A stretch of DNA of 64,000 nt from positions 1,240,001-1,304,000 of the forward strand of contig OY771429.1 of assembly GCA_963674555.1 (NCBI GenBank), in the 5' to 3' direction. Under the pieces are notes generated by a model, which was not told where the DNA came from, did no database searches, and saw nothing but the letters and a program-made list of their open reading frames with translations. Of this stretch, positions 51,433 through 60,270 are shown piece after piece (positions within the stretch are counted from its first letter, which is position 1; each line of letters begins with the position of its first letter). The translations under genes and the position numbers were made by a program. Source of the stretch: JBGMEA01 sp963674555 (GTDB lineage Bacteria; Bacillota; Clostridia; Eubacteriales; Anaerofustaceae).

Positions 51433-51812
51433 AATAATTCCTTTCCGAATCGATCCGACTGTCTTTTTTTGTGTTTTTATGTCAACCAAACGATGGATCG
51501 ACTTTGTTTTATGATCATTTTATAATTTTAGGATAGTCTTATTTTTTAGCTTTGTCAAGCGTGTTCTGATGTAAGAAAGTTTGAACGTAATTATTGTGCT
51601 AGTCGGATCGCTACGATCAATTTTTAAAATATATTAGATATTTTCTATGAAGGTGTTATAATGATCGTAAAGTACACAGGTGCTTCTTCCGATCTTAAAA
51701 AGTTGAGACCGATATGTGATTTAATCACGGATACAGTTCTTTTAATGACATATAATAGTAACACAGCATGAATGTATGCCGATATAAAATATATGTTTAA
51801 AGGAGAACGAAT
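51433..51812 (+). other. Intergenic region upstream of trxA
   Basis: A 380-base, AT-rich stretch between divergent genes. It contains the ribosome-binding site and upstream region of the TspO-like gene, one possible 36-codon frame (51661-51771), and a TATAAT (51751-51756) that could serve trxA, though without a convincing -35. Nothing else was recognised. Confidence 0.5.
51661..51771 (+). CDS. Possible 36-residue small protein upstream of trxA
   Basis: The frame starts ATG with GAAGGTG about 6 nt upstream and reads MIVKYTGASSDLKKLRP followed by ICDLITDTVLLMTYNS-like sequence, ending TGA. There is no homology I recognise, and the frame is short enough to be chance. It overlaps the potential trxA -10 box. 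Confidence 0.25.
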   Translation: MIVKYTGASSDLKKLRPICDLITDTVLLMTYNSNTA

Positions 51813-52124
51813 ATGTCAGTAATGGTATTAACGAAAGATAATTTTGAAAAAGAAGTTTTGAACAGCGATAAACCTATTCTTATCGATTTTTGGGCACCTT
51901 GGTGCGGACCTTGTAGAATGGTTTCTCCCGTAGTGGACGAGATCGCTCAAGAAGCAAACGGAAAATTCAAAGTCGGGAAGATCAATGTTGATGAACAACC
52001 TGATCTTGCGGTCAAATTCGGTGTTATGAGTATCCCGACATTGATCGTAATCAAAGACGGAAAGATCGCTTCTACTTCAGTTGGCGCAAAAAGCAAACAA
52101 GCCATCTTGAACATGATAGCATAA
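51813..52124 (+). CDS. trxA: Thioredoxin
   Basis: A 103-residue thiol-disulfide oxidoreductase. The active site is FWAPWCGPCRMVSPV (Cys-Gly-Pro-Cys) and the cis-Pro loop is MSIPTLIVIKDG. Both are standard. AAAGGAGAA precedes ATG. It stands just upstream of superoxide reductase, with a terminator between, suggesting a redox-stress locus. No thioredoxin reductase is nearby. Confidence 0.96.
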   Translation: MSVMVLTKDNFEKEVLNSDKPILIDFWAPWCGPCRMVSPVVDEIAQEANGKFKVGKINVDEQPDLAVKFGVMSIPTLIVIKDGKIASTSVGAKSKQAILNMIA

Positions 52125-52137
52125 TTGCCTAAATTGC

Positions 52138-52175
52138 GGGGGAGCGGACGGTGTCCGTTTCCCCTGTTTTATTTC
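52138..52175 (+). terminator. Terminator of trxA
   Basis: A G-rich arm (GGGGGAGCGGAC) pairs with GTCCGTTTCCCC around GGT, with one mismatch, followed by TTTTATTT. Confidence 0.8.
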
Positions 52176-52261
52176 TTGTTTAGATATGCGAAATCAAATG
52201 CGAAAGCATTTTTTATAGATCAAAACTAAAATCAAAATAAGATATAAAAGGAGAAAGAATT

Positions 52262-52636
52262 ATGGGAAAATTTTTTAGATGTGAACAATGCGGTAACTTA
52301 GTAGGGATGATCTTTGCTTCCGGTGTGAATATGGTATGTTGCGGAGAAGACATGACGGAACTTGTACCGAACACAGTGGATGCGGCTGTTGAAAAACATG
52401 TACCTGTTGTTTCACAAACGGGTGATGTCGTTATGGTAGAAGTCGGAAGCACACCGCACCCGATGGAAGCGGAACACTACATCCAATGGATCTATCTTGA
52501 AACCAAAAAAGGCGGACAACGCAAAAATCTCAATCCGGGCGACGAACCAAAAGCGATGTTTACGTTAAACGACGATGAATTAGTGGCAGTGTATGAATAT
52601 TGCAACTTGCACGGTTTATGGAAAACAGAAGTTTAA
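52262..52636 (+). CDS. Desulfoferrodoxin (two-iron superoxide reductase)
   Basis: A 124-residue enzyme that reduces superoxide to hydrogen peroxide, typical of anaerobes. The N-terminal desulforedoxin centre is CEQCGNLV and later MVCCGED (four Cys). The catalytic iron is bound by His in EKHVPVV and in STPHPMEAEHYIQW, and by Cys and His of YCNLHGLW. Both iron sites are complete, so it is the class I (two-iron) form. It marks the host as an anaerobe or microaerophile. Confidence 0.96.
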   Translation: MGKFFRCEQCGNLVGMIFASGVNMVCCGEDMTELVPNTVDAAVEKHVPVVSQTGDVVMVEVGSTPHPMEAEHYIQWIYLETKKGGQRKNLNPGDEPKAMFTLNDDELVAVYEYCNLHGLWKTEV

Positions 52637-52662
52637 CTTCTTAGGCTAGTATACTAAAACCT

Positions 52663-52691
52663 GAGACCCGATATTATCGGGTCTCTTTTTT
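52663..52691 (+). terminator. Terminator of the superoxide reductase gene
   Basis: GAGACCCGAT (52663-52672) pairs perfectly with ATCGGGTCTC (52676-52685) around ATT, followed by six T. Confidence 0.9.
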
Positions 52692-52783
52692 ATTTAATTT
52701 CGAGTGTAATCATAAGTCTATCATGCTATAATGATTAGCGATATAAATCGAAAATAGTTTGAATCTAATGAAGGAGAACGGTA

Positions 52784-53494
52784 TTGGGAACGCTACTGAA
52801 CGCAGCGGCTGTTATGGTCGGATCTTTGATCGGTATTATCGGGAAAAAGAAAATAAATGAAGAGATCAACGATGCGCTTTTAAAAGTCTTGGGACTCAGC
52901 GCAGCGGTGATAGGTCTGCTTGGTTTGATCGGTACGATGATCACGATAGAAGGCAGTGTTATATCAAGCGAAGGGATCTTATTACTGATCGTAAGTTTAG
53001 CGATCGGTACCTTTTTGGGAACTGCGTTAGAAATAGAAAAACACCTCGATCATTTTGCCGGGAAAATAGAAAAGCGGTTCAAGATGAGTAATTTCACGCA
53101 AGGATTAGTTACGGCTTCTTTGCTTTATTGTATAGGCGCTCTGGCGATCATGGGACCGTTAAAAGAAGTTTTGGAAGGCGATCGGTCGTTGTTGTATCTC
53201 AAATCTGCTTTGGACGGTATCGTTGCGGTCTTCTTAGGAGCATCTCTCGGTATCGGGGTCTTTTTCTCAGCGTTCATGATCTTGCTTGTTCAAGGATTGG
53301 CAACGCTCGGAGCAACTTGGATCGGCCCGTGGATATCAGCGGATATGTTAAACAATTTCTGCATGGTAGGTTATGCCATCATTGTTATGATCGGGACCAA
53401 TATGATGGGGGCGACAAAGATAAAAACTGCGAACAGTTTACCTGCGCTTATCATCCCGATAATATGGACATTGATCGGATTGGGGAGGTATTGA
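52784..53494 (+). CDS. DUF554-family membrane protein
   Basis: A 236-residue membrane protein with about seven hydrophobic segments. It starts MGTLLNAAAVMVGSLIGII and has the family blocks LIVSLAIGTFLGTALEIEK, ASLLYCIGALAIMGPLKE and LDGIVAVFLGASLGIGV. Function unknown. The start is TTG 52784 with AAGGAG (52771-52776). It overlaps nothing but the next gene starts within two bases of its stop, so the two are coupled. Confidence 0.88.
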   Translation: MGTLLNAAAVMVGSLIGIIGKKKINEEINDALLKVLGLSAAVIGLLGLIGTMITIEGSVISSEGILLLIVSLAIGTFLGTALEIEKHLDHFAGKIEKRFKMSNFTQGLVTASLLYCIGALAIMGPLKEVLEGDRSLLYLKSALDGIVAVFLGASLGIGVFFSAFMILLVQGLATLGATWIGPWISADMLNNFCMVGYAIIVMIGTNMMGATKIKTANSLPALIIPIIWTLIGLGRY

Positions 53495-53495
53495 T

Positions 53496-54413
53496 TTGCG
53501 GATAGGTGTGATAGATATCGGATCAAACAGTATCAAAGGGTTCGTGTATCATTTCGCAGACGGTAAGATCGAATATATCGATAACAAATATATTTATGCG
53601 TACTTGATGTCTTATGTCAAAGAAGATTCATTGTCCGATGAGGGCATCTCTGTATTAGCTTCATCTGTATCCGAACTCAAATTATATTTAAACAAAATGA
53701 ATTGCAGTATGATATATGCGTTTGCGACATCCGCGATGCGTGACGCAAAAAATGCGGATGCGATAATCGATAAGATCAGGACAGAGAGCGGTATAAAGAT
53801 CGATCTGCTTACCGAAGAGCAGGAAGCTTACTATGATTATTTAAGCTTGCGCTATTTTTCCGATACCGAAAACGGAGTCGGTTTGGATCTCGGAGGCGGG
53901 AGCGGGCAGATATTTACGTTTTCCGAAAATGAGCTTAAACAAAGCATCAGTTTACCGATCGGCGTATTGCGTACAAAAAACAAGTTTGTATCGCGAGATT
54001 TCCCAAAAGCAGATGAATATGTCGGAATGACAGAGCACATACAGGGCATACTTGAAAAAGCAGAACTTTTTAGAGGACAACGATACGATCATCTAATGAT
54101 CATGGGCGGAACAGCGGTAACATTATTTGATATCCTAAAAGCACTAAAACTCGTAGCGTATCAGAACAACGGTACAAAGATCGCGTTCGATAATCTTGCA
54201 AAAGCCAAAGCAGCTTTGATCGATATGGGAGAAATACGTTATGATTTCTTGCATGAGCATGCAAACGGAAGAGAATATACGACTTTGCCGGGCATAACGA
54301 TATTACAGGCGATCGGAGAGTATTTTGATATCGATACGATAGGGATCTATTCTTGCGGGGTACGGGAAGGCTATTTGCTGGCGAAGGCAGAAAGTGATTT
54401 ACACTTCTCATAA
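53496..54413 (+). CDS. Ppx/GppA-family exopolyphosphatase/pppGpp phosphohydrolase-like protein
   Basis: A 305-residue protein of the ASKHA fold. The first phosphate loop is MRIGVIDIGSNSIKGFVYHF, and the second loop is GVGLDLGGGSGQIF. A Glu-Glu pair in LLTEEQEAYYDYL and FATSAMRDAKNADAI also fit. Length matches the short Ppx/GppA form without an HD domain. It may hydrolyse polyphosphate or pppGpp; the exact substrate is not resolved. The TTG start 53496 is fixed by GGAGGT in the end of the DUF554 gene. Confidence 0.9.
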   Translation: MRIGVIDIGSNSIKGFVYHFADGKIEYIDNKYIYAYLMSYVKEDSLSDEGISVLASSVSELKLYLNKMNCSMIYAFATSAMRDAKNADAIIDKIRTESGIKIDLLTEEQEAYYDYLSLRYFSDTENGVGLDLGGGSGQIFTFSENELKQSISLPIGVLRTKNKFVSRDFPKADEYVGMTEHIQGILEKAELFRGQRYDHLMIMGGTAVTLFDILKALKLVAYQNNGTKIAFDNLAKAKAALIDMGEIRYDFLHEHANGREYTTLPGITILQAIGEYFDIDTIGIYSCGVREGYLLAKAESDLHFS

Positions 54414-54428
54414 ATAAATATAAAATAA

Positions 54429-54465
54429 TAAAACGTTGCGACTTTTTCGGTCACAACGTTTTTTG
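54429..54465 (+). terminator. Terminator of the DUF554-Ppx operon
   Basis: AAAACGTTG pairs with CAACGTTTT, with an inner GAC/GTC extension across a loop, followed by TTTG. It also faces the converging CMD gene. Confidence 0.8.
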
Positions 54466-54476
54466 TTTGCATAAAT

Positions 54477-55079
54477 TTAGTTACTGAAATTCAGTAACGG
54501 TACTTTGAATATCGTAGCGATGAGTGCATGTATCAAAACGATCGGGATCGATAGTATACCGCATAGGATCATACCGATCTCATATATCAACGAACTGCGT
54601 TCATCGGGCTTTCCTTTAAAGCGATTTGCAAAAGAACTGAATGCGATCCCATAGGTATTACCGATCATCATCATACGGATCGCCGCAAGGATCCCTTGCG
54701 CTTTCATGATCCCGTAACGTTCAACGATACGTTGCCATGTACCTTCAGAAGGATGTGCTCTGTTTTCCGCATAGTGCTGTGCAAAAAGGATCGCGGGCAA
54801 TTGATCCGCGGGAATGTCATCAGTAGCACCTGATAGAATATGCGCGATCTCTTCGTTGTTCATCCCTGATTCCAAAGCCATTCTCGTATGCGCATATGAA
54901 CATATCGCGCATCCGTTCACTTCCGTTACCGCTAGCATGATGCGTTCAATGAATTGCTTATCCAATAGGTCTTCTTTTTTTGCCTCGGATAAATATTTCA
55001 TCGTTCGCAGTCCGTTGTAAAGGATGCGGTACGTTTCGGTTATGCTGTATAGCTTTCTGCCGGGTGCTATTTTCATCAA
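54477..55079 (-). CDS. Carboxymuconolactone decarboxylase/AhpD-like protein
   Basis: A 200-residue protein. The CxxC plus His motif VNGCAICSYAHTRMALESGM is the AhpD-type peroxidase or reductase site. A second conserved region is GMNNEEIAHILSG. The C-terminus adds a hydrophobic helix (EIGMILCGILSIPIVLIHALI), so it may be membrane-associated, which is unusual for the family. It probably acts in thiol-based peroxide reduction. Confidence 0.8.
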   Translation of the reverse strand: MMKIAPGRKLYSITETYRILYNGLRTMKYLSEAKKEDLLDKQFIERIMLAVTEVNGCAICSYAHTRMALESGMNNEEIAHILSGATDDIPADQLPAILFAQHYAENRAHPSEGTWQRIVERYGIMKAQGILAAIRMMMIGNTYGIAFSSFANRFKGKPDERSSLIYEIGMILCGILSIPIVLIHALIATIFKVPLLNFSN

Positions 55080-55098
55080 ATACTCCTTGTCTTGAGAT

Positions 55099-55135
55099 AA
55101 AAGGAACTGATTTTAGATGATGTAAAATCAGTTCC
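55099..55135 (-). terminator. Terminator of the ABC exporter operon
   Basis: A perfect 13-bp stem (55103-55115 with 55123-55135) around a seven-base loop. The minus strand has TTTT after it. Confidence 0.75.
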
Positions 55136-55164
55136 GAATGCATTTGGATTTTTATTTATGTGGA

Positions 55165-57069
55165 TTATATCGCTATCTTATCGAATTGGCTGTTATACAG
55201 ATTTGCGTAATAACCGTTTTTAGCGATCAACTCTTCATGCGTTCCTTGTTCGACGATATCACCTTCATGCAGATATAAGATCAGATCTGCGTTGCGTATC
55301 GTTGAAAGCCTGTGCGCTATGACAAAACTCGTTCGCTCTGCCATAAGATTATCCATTGCCTTTTGGATCAATATTTCGGTTCTGGTGTCGACGGAACTTG
55401 TCGCTTCATCCAAGATCAAGATCTCAGGATCGGCTAAGATGGCTCGCGCGATCGTGAGAAGCTGTTTTTGTCCTTGCGAGACATTACTTGCTTCTTCATT
55501 CAACAGCATATCATATGAATCCGGAAGCGTTCGGATGAAATGATCCGCTTGCGCAGCTATCGCCGCGGCTTCCACTTCTTCGTCTGTCGCGTCCAATCTG
55601 CCGTATCGGATATTTTCTCGAATGGTCCCGTTAAATAACCATGTATCCTGCAGTACCATACCAAAGGAGTTACGCAGATCTTTTCTGGAGAAGTCACGGA
55701 TATCGTGTCCTTCCACAAGGATCTGTCCTTTATTCACATCGTAAAATCGCATCAGTAATTTAACGATCGTTGTCTTACCCGCACCGGTCGGACCGACCAA
55801 CGCGACCTTTTGACCCGGTTTGATAGAAGCCGAGAAATCTTTGATGATGATCTTTTCTGGATGATAACCGAATTGAACATTTTTAAATTCCACATGTCCG
55901 TCGATGACGACTTCATTTGGACTTATTGCTTTATCTGTTTTCTTTACAGCTTTTACTTTCGGGTTATCCGCAATTTCTTCATCCACATCCAAGAACTCAA
56001 AGACTCGTTCAGCCGCAGCGGCGGTTTGTTGCAGGATATTTGAAATATTCGCCACTTGTGTGATCGGTTGTGTGAAAGAACGGACATATTGTATGAAGGC
56101 TTGTATGCTGCCGACGGTAAGTGTTCCGCTTGCGGCCATCCATCCGCCTAAGATACAGATCGCAACATAGCCTAAATTACCGACAGACTGCATGATCGGC
56201 ATCATAAGACCCGATAAGAATTGCGAACGCCAAGCCGAATCGTAAAGCTCTTCATTGTAGGTGTCGAAGTCTTCCATCGATTTTTTTTCACCGTTGAAAG
56301 CTTTCATGACTAAGTGCCCGCCATACATTTCCTCTACATGTCCGTTGACATGCCCGAGATATTTTTGTTGCGTGGCAAAATGTTTTTGCGAACGCTTGAT
56401 AATACGCGTTACGATAAGGAGCGATATCGGTACGATCGCAAGGGCGACTAATGTCATTATAAAATTGATCGTCAGCATCATGATCAGCACACCGATGATG
56501 GTCGCGATCGACGTAACGAGTTGTGTTATGCTTTGCGATAACGATTGACTGAGCGTGTCGATATCATTCGTTACACGTGAAAGCACATCACCTTGGCTGG
56601 TCGTATCAAAATAATTCAGCGGGATCCTATCGATCTTTTCGATGATCTGATTCCTCAAGTCGTAGGTAACTTTCATAGAGATACCCGTCATGATGAAACT
56701 TTGCAAATAGGAGAAAATAGCGCTTACGATATATAATCCGCCCATGATCAATATGATATTGCCGATATATCCGAAATCGATCCCGGTCCCACCGGCTATT
56801 TTATCGAGCATCCCACGGAACAATTCCGTCGTTGCTCTTGCTAATATCTTTGGACCGACGATCATGAATGTTGTTGAAACGATCGCAAAAATAGCGACGA
56901 TGATCAATCTGATCTTATATGCGGATAAGTAGGATGCTAATTTTTTTATACTTCCTTTAAAGTCCTTTGCTTTTTCAACCATCATCATCCCATGCCTGCC
57001 GGGACCTCCGCCTCCGGGACCCGGGCCTCTGCGAGGGGGCGTGTTTTGTGTGCTTACCGGTCTGTTCAT
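55165..57069 (-). CDS. ABC exporter half-transporter, catalytic-site subunit (heterodimeric multidrug type)
   Basis: A 634-residue protein with an N-terminal Pro/Gly-rich linker (RRGPGPGGGGPGRHGMMM), a six-helix membrane domain and a nucleotide-binding domain. Walker A is GPTGAGKTTIVKLL, the signature is VSQGQKQLLTIARA, a degenerate form of LSGGQ, and Walker B has ILDEATSSVD with the catalytic Glu intact. It pairs with the next gene, which it overlaps by 4 bp. It resembles YheH/LmrD-type drug exporters. Confidence 0.9.
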   Translation of the reverse strand: MNRPVSTQNTPPRRGPGPGGGGPGRHGMMMVEKAKDFKGSIKKLASYLSAYKIRLIIVAIFAIVSTTFMIVGPKILARATTELFRGMLDKIAGGTGIDFGYIGNIILIMGGLYIVSAIFSYLQSFIMTGISMKVTYDLRNQIIEKIDRIPLNYFDTTSQGDVLSRVTNDIDTLSQSLSQSITQLVTSIATIIGVLIMMLTINFIMTLVALAIVPISLLIVTRIIKRSQKHFATQQKYLGHVNGHVEEMYGGHLVMKAFNGEKKSMEDFDTYNEELYDSAWRSQFLSGLMMPIMQSVGNLGYVAICILGGWMAASGTLTVGSIQAFIQYVRSFTQPITQVANISNILQQTAAAAERVFEFLDVDEEIADNPKVKAVKKTDKAISPNEVVIDGHVEFKNVQFGYHPEKIIIKDFSASIKPGQKVALVGPTGAGKTTIVKLLMRFYDVNKGQILVEGHDIRDFSRKDLRNSFGMVLQDTWLFNGTIRENIRYGRLDATDEEVEAAAIAAQADHFIRTLPDSYDMLLNEEASNVSQGQKQLLTIARAILADPEILILDEATSSVDTRTEILIQKAMDNLMAERTSFVIAHRLSTIRNADLILYLHEGDIVEQGTHEELIAKNGYYANLYNSQFDKIAI

Positions 57070-59297
57070 GCTAATTCCTCCTTAGAGAGTTGTGATTCAG
57101 CGATCTCTTGATAGACCGTACTGGACTGCATCAGTTCTGCGTGTGTGCCGATACCGACGATCTCACCTTCATTTAGAACGATGATCTGATCCGCGTCGAT
57201 GATCGTGCTGACTCGTTGCGCTACGATCAAGATCGTTGATTGCCCCGTGTATTGCTTCAATGCTTTTCGAAGCGCGACATCCGTTTTGAAATCGAGCGCG
57301 GAGAAACTGTCGTCAAAAATATAAATAGGCGTTTTTTTGATCAACGCGCGTGCAATTGCAAGTCGTTGTTTTTGTCCACCTGATACATTTGCTCCGCCTT
57401 GAGCAATCGGCGTTTCATATTGTTCTTCACTGGTATCTATAAATTCTTCCGCTTGCGCGATCTTTGCGGCAAGTTTTACTTCTTCTTCGGTAGCATTCTG
57501 TTTTCCGTATGTGATATTCGATTCGATATTACCGGAGAACAGGACGCCTTTTTGCGGAACATAACCGATGATATCATGTAAATCATGTTGTTTGACATCT
57601 CTTACATCCACTCCGTCGATCGTGATACTTCCTTTTGTAACATCGTAAAAGCGTGGGATCAAATTGATCAAAGTCGATTTGCCCGAGCCTGTCGATCCGA
57701 TGATCGCGGTGGTCTGTGCCGCTTTAGCGATAAAGTTTATATTGTGTAACACATCGCTTTCAGCGTTTGCGTAGCGGAAAGATACATCATTAAATTTGAT
57801 CTCACCTTTTACATCCGCTCCGAATTCTTTCGGAGCCTCGGGATCTTGTACAGTCAAAGGCATATCGAGCACTTCACCGATACGCGTAGCGGATACAAGC
57901 GCACGCGGCAGGAAGATGAACATCATCGCTATCATTAGGAAAGCGAAGATGATCTGCATCGCATACTGCATGAATGCCATCATATCTCCGACTTGCATGG
58001 TAGAAGCGGCGATCTGATGTCCGCCGATCCAAACGATCAGAAGAGTCATCGCATTCATTAAGAACATCATAAACGGCATCATGAATACCATAACGCGATT
58101 GATGAATAAATTGGTCTTTGTCAGATCTTGATTTGCGACATCGAATCTCGCTTCTTCGTGTGCTTGGTTCCCGAAAGCTCGAATAACCATCAATCCGCTT
58201 AAGTTTTCTCGCGTGACCAAATTGAGTTTATCGACTAAAGTCTGAATGACTTTGAATTTCGGTAAGGCGATCGAGAATATTATCAAAAGCACACCGATCA
58301 ATACGAGCACCGCTACCGCGATGATCCAACTGAGTGAAACGCTTTTATTCAGTGCCATGATGATGCCGCCGATCCCCATGATCGGAGCCGACGCCAGCAT
58401 TCGGATGCTCATCGTGACCATCATTTGCACTTGTGTGATATCGTTCGTCGTTCTTGTGATGAGCGAAGCCGTTGAAAACTGGTCGAATTCGTGACTGGAG
58501 AAGTTTTCGACTTTTTCAAAGACATCGCGTCGCATGGTTTTTGAAGCGCCTGCTGCGACACGCGCGGCTAAGTAGCCGACCGCGATGCTTGCGCCAGCGC
58601 CCAAGAAAGTTATCAATAACATGATAAGTCCGGTATTTACGATATAATTGTTTCGCATTGCCGAAACATCGACACCGGCTTCATTGTAAAATATACCGGT
58701 AAAAGCGACACCCACTTGCTTCGTAAAAGAAGAGTCCGTGCTCATGGCAAGATCGATATATTCCGTGAAGGTATCAGAAGGTTGCATGCTCAGATACGGG
58801 ATAAATTGATACAGCTGACTCATATCGATATCGATCGAATTCGTTGAACTGTCATAGGAGGACTGAGAGTCGCCTCCCGAAATATCTTGCATGTAGTTGA
58901 TAAAGGCATATACAGCCCAATTATATATCGTTTCATCCGATGCTACATCATCGTAATCCATAGCTTCTTTTTGAACATAAATCGCTTCTGTCTCAACTAA
59001 CGGATAAAGTTCCACATATTCTTCGGCTTCTTGCGAATCCGGTAAGATCAGCGTGTAATTATCTACGAAGAATTCTCTGTCGTTTTCTCGCATGAAGAAA
59101 CTCAACAAGTCCATTCCGTTCTTGCTGATCACTTTCGGTGAAGTATCGTCGATACCGGCTTGTTGGATACCGACATTGACGATATCCGACATATAGTTCG
59201 GCAAACTAAGATTACTTAACGCTTGACCGAACAACAGTATGATACTGAGTATGATGAGTCCGATATAAGGTTTTAGATATTTTCTAAGTGTTTTCAT
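57066..59297 (-). CDS. ABC exporter half-transporter with large extracytoplasmic insertion
   Basis: A 743-residue protein, longer than the usual 580. The first helix (about 12-30) is followed by an insertion of about 170 residues (YVELYPLVETEAIYV, DISGGDSQSSYDSS) that should lie outside the membrane before helix 2. The nucleotide-binding domain has Walker A GSTGSGKSTLINL, signature VSGGQKQRLAIARA, and Walker B IFDDSFSALD, with Asp in place of the catalytic Glu. That is the degenerate-site pattern of heterodimeric exporters, complementary to its partner. The insertion may bind substrate or another protein. Confidence 0.9.
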   Translation of the reverse strand: MKTLRKYLKPYIGLIILSIILLFGQALSNLSLPNYMSDIVNVGIQQAGIDDTSPKVISKNGMDLLSFFMRENDREFFVDNYTLILPDSQEAEEYVELYPLVETEAIYVQKEAMDYDDVASDETIYNWAVYAFINYMQDISGGDSQSSYDSSTNSIDIDMSQLYQFIPYLSMQPSDTFTEYIDLAMSTDSSFTKQVGVAFTGIFYNEAGVDVSAMRNNYIVNTGLIMLLITFLGAGASIAVGYLAARVAAGASKTMRRDVFEKVENFSSHEFDQFSTASLITRTTNDITQVQMMVTMSIRMLASAPIMGIGGIIMALNKSVSLSWIIAVAVLVLIGVLLIIFSIALPKFKVIQTLVDKLNLVTRENLSGLMVIRAFGNQAHEEARFDVANQDLTKTNLFINRVMVFMMPFMMFLMNAMTLLIVWIGGHQIAASTMQVGDMMAFMQYAMQIIFAFLMIAMMFIFLPRALVSATRIGEVLDMPLTVQDPEAPKEFGADVKGEIKFNDVSFRYANAESDVLHNINFIAKAAQTTAIIGSTGSGKSTLINLIPRFYDVTKGSITIDGVDVRDVKQHDLHDIIGYVPQKGVLFSGNIESNITYGKQNATEEEVKLAAKIAQAEEFIDTSEEQYETPIAQGGANVSGGQKQRLAIARALIKKTPIYIFDDSFSALDFKTDVALRKALKQYTGQSTILIVAQRVSTIIDADQIIVLNEGEIVGIGTHAELMQSSTVYQEIAESQLSKEELA

Positions 59298-59423
59298 CAG
59301 GTTGCTAAGATCCTTTCAAAGTTGATTGATGACATTTTAAGAATTTAGCTCTATCATAACGCAATCAAAAAGATTTTAACAGTATTTAATAAAAAAATAA
59401 TTTAAATTCAAACAATTTTTATC

Positions 59424-59453
59424 AAAAAAAAGAGAACATTTTATGTCCTCTTT
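59424..59453 (-). terminator. Terminator of the khpB-mnmE-mnmG-noc cluster
   Basis: On the minus strand AAAGAGGACA pairs with TGTTCTCTTT, including one G-T wobble, around TAAAA, followed by a T run. Confidence 0.75.
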
Positions 59454-59480
59454 AATTTTTGTACTTTTTTAGTATATGTA

Positions 59481-60266
59481 CTAATCGATCGGGATGATGA
59501 TCTTTACTTCTACGTGGTCATCGTATTTGGTTTCGTTGTAATTGGCTTGAAGACCTGTTTTTAATATCGTTTTGTAAGCTTGTTTGATCGTATTGGTATA
59601 TATTTTGTAATTAAAAATATTCTTAACATTCGTTTTGGAAGAGTTGATCAAAACTTCATTTTTTAATTGTTCAGCCAGTTCTTCGGTTTGGCGTACGTTC
59701 AGATCGCGTTTGATGATCGCTTTCAACGCCTTGATCCTTATTTGTGTATCGGGGATCTTCAATAATGCGCGGGCATGTCTTTCGGTAAGGTTACTTTCAG
59801 AAAGCATAGAAATGATCTCGTCGCCGAGCTTTAATATGCGTAACTTGTTTGATATCGTGGATTGTTTTTTGCCTACTTTTTCTGCAAGCTCTTGTTGTGT
59901 GAAACCGTATTTGCGTAATATTTGTTCAAAAGCGCGCGCTTCCTCGATAAAGTTCAGATCCTCTCTTTGGATGTTTTCCACAAGAGCCATCAATTCCGTA
60001 TCTTCTTTGTCCGCACGGATCATTACGCACGGGACTTTCTTCAAACCCGCCATTTTTGCAGCGCGCAGCCTACGCTCCCCGCTGATCAAATCAAATTTCC
60101 CGTCTTCTCGTGCTTGAACGCTGAGCGGTTGAATGATACCTACACTTTGAATGGAGAGCGCTAATTCACCGATGGCGTCATCGTTAAAATATTTTCGTGG
60201 TTGATCTTTGTTCGGTATGATATCATCAACAGATATCAAACGAAGTTTTTTCGCCATTTTTGCCAT
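59481..60266 (-). CDS. noc: ParB-family nucleoid occlusion protein Noc-like
   Basis: A 261-residue DNA-binding protein. The N-terminal ParB/CTP-binding domain starts LRLISVDDIIPNKDQPRKYF and contains SGERRLRAAKMAG and ENIQREDLNFIEEA. A helix-turn-helix (QQELAEKVGKKQSTISNKLR) follows, then a C-terminal dimer part. The NKLRILKL segment and position next to mnmG fit Noc rather than Spo0J. It starts 4 bp after mnmG with AAGGAGG; rsmG, which usually lies between, is absent. Confidence 0.85.
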   Translation of the reverse strand: MAKMAKKLRLISVDDIIPNKDQPRKYFNDDAIGELALSIQSVGIIQPLSVQAREDGKFDLISGERRLRAAKMAGLKKVPCVMIRADKEDTELMALVENIQREDLNFIEEARAFEQILRKYGFTQQELAEKVGKKQSTISNKLRILKLGDEIISMLSESNLTERHARALLKIPDTQIRIKALKAIIKRDLNVRQTEELAEQLKNEVLINSSKTNVKNIFNYKIYTNTIKQAYKTILKTGLQANYNETKYDDHVEVKIIIPID

Positions 60267-60270
60267 TGGC

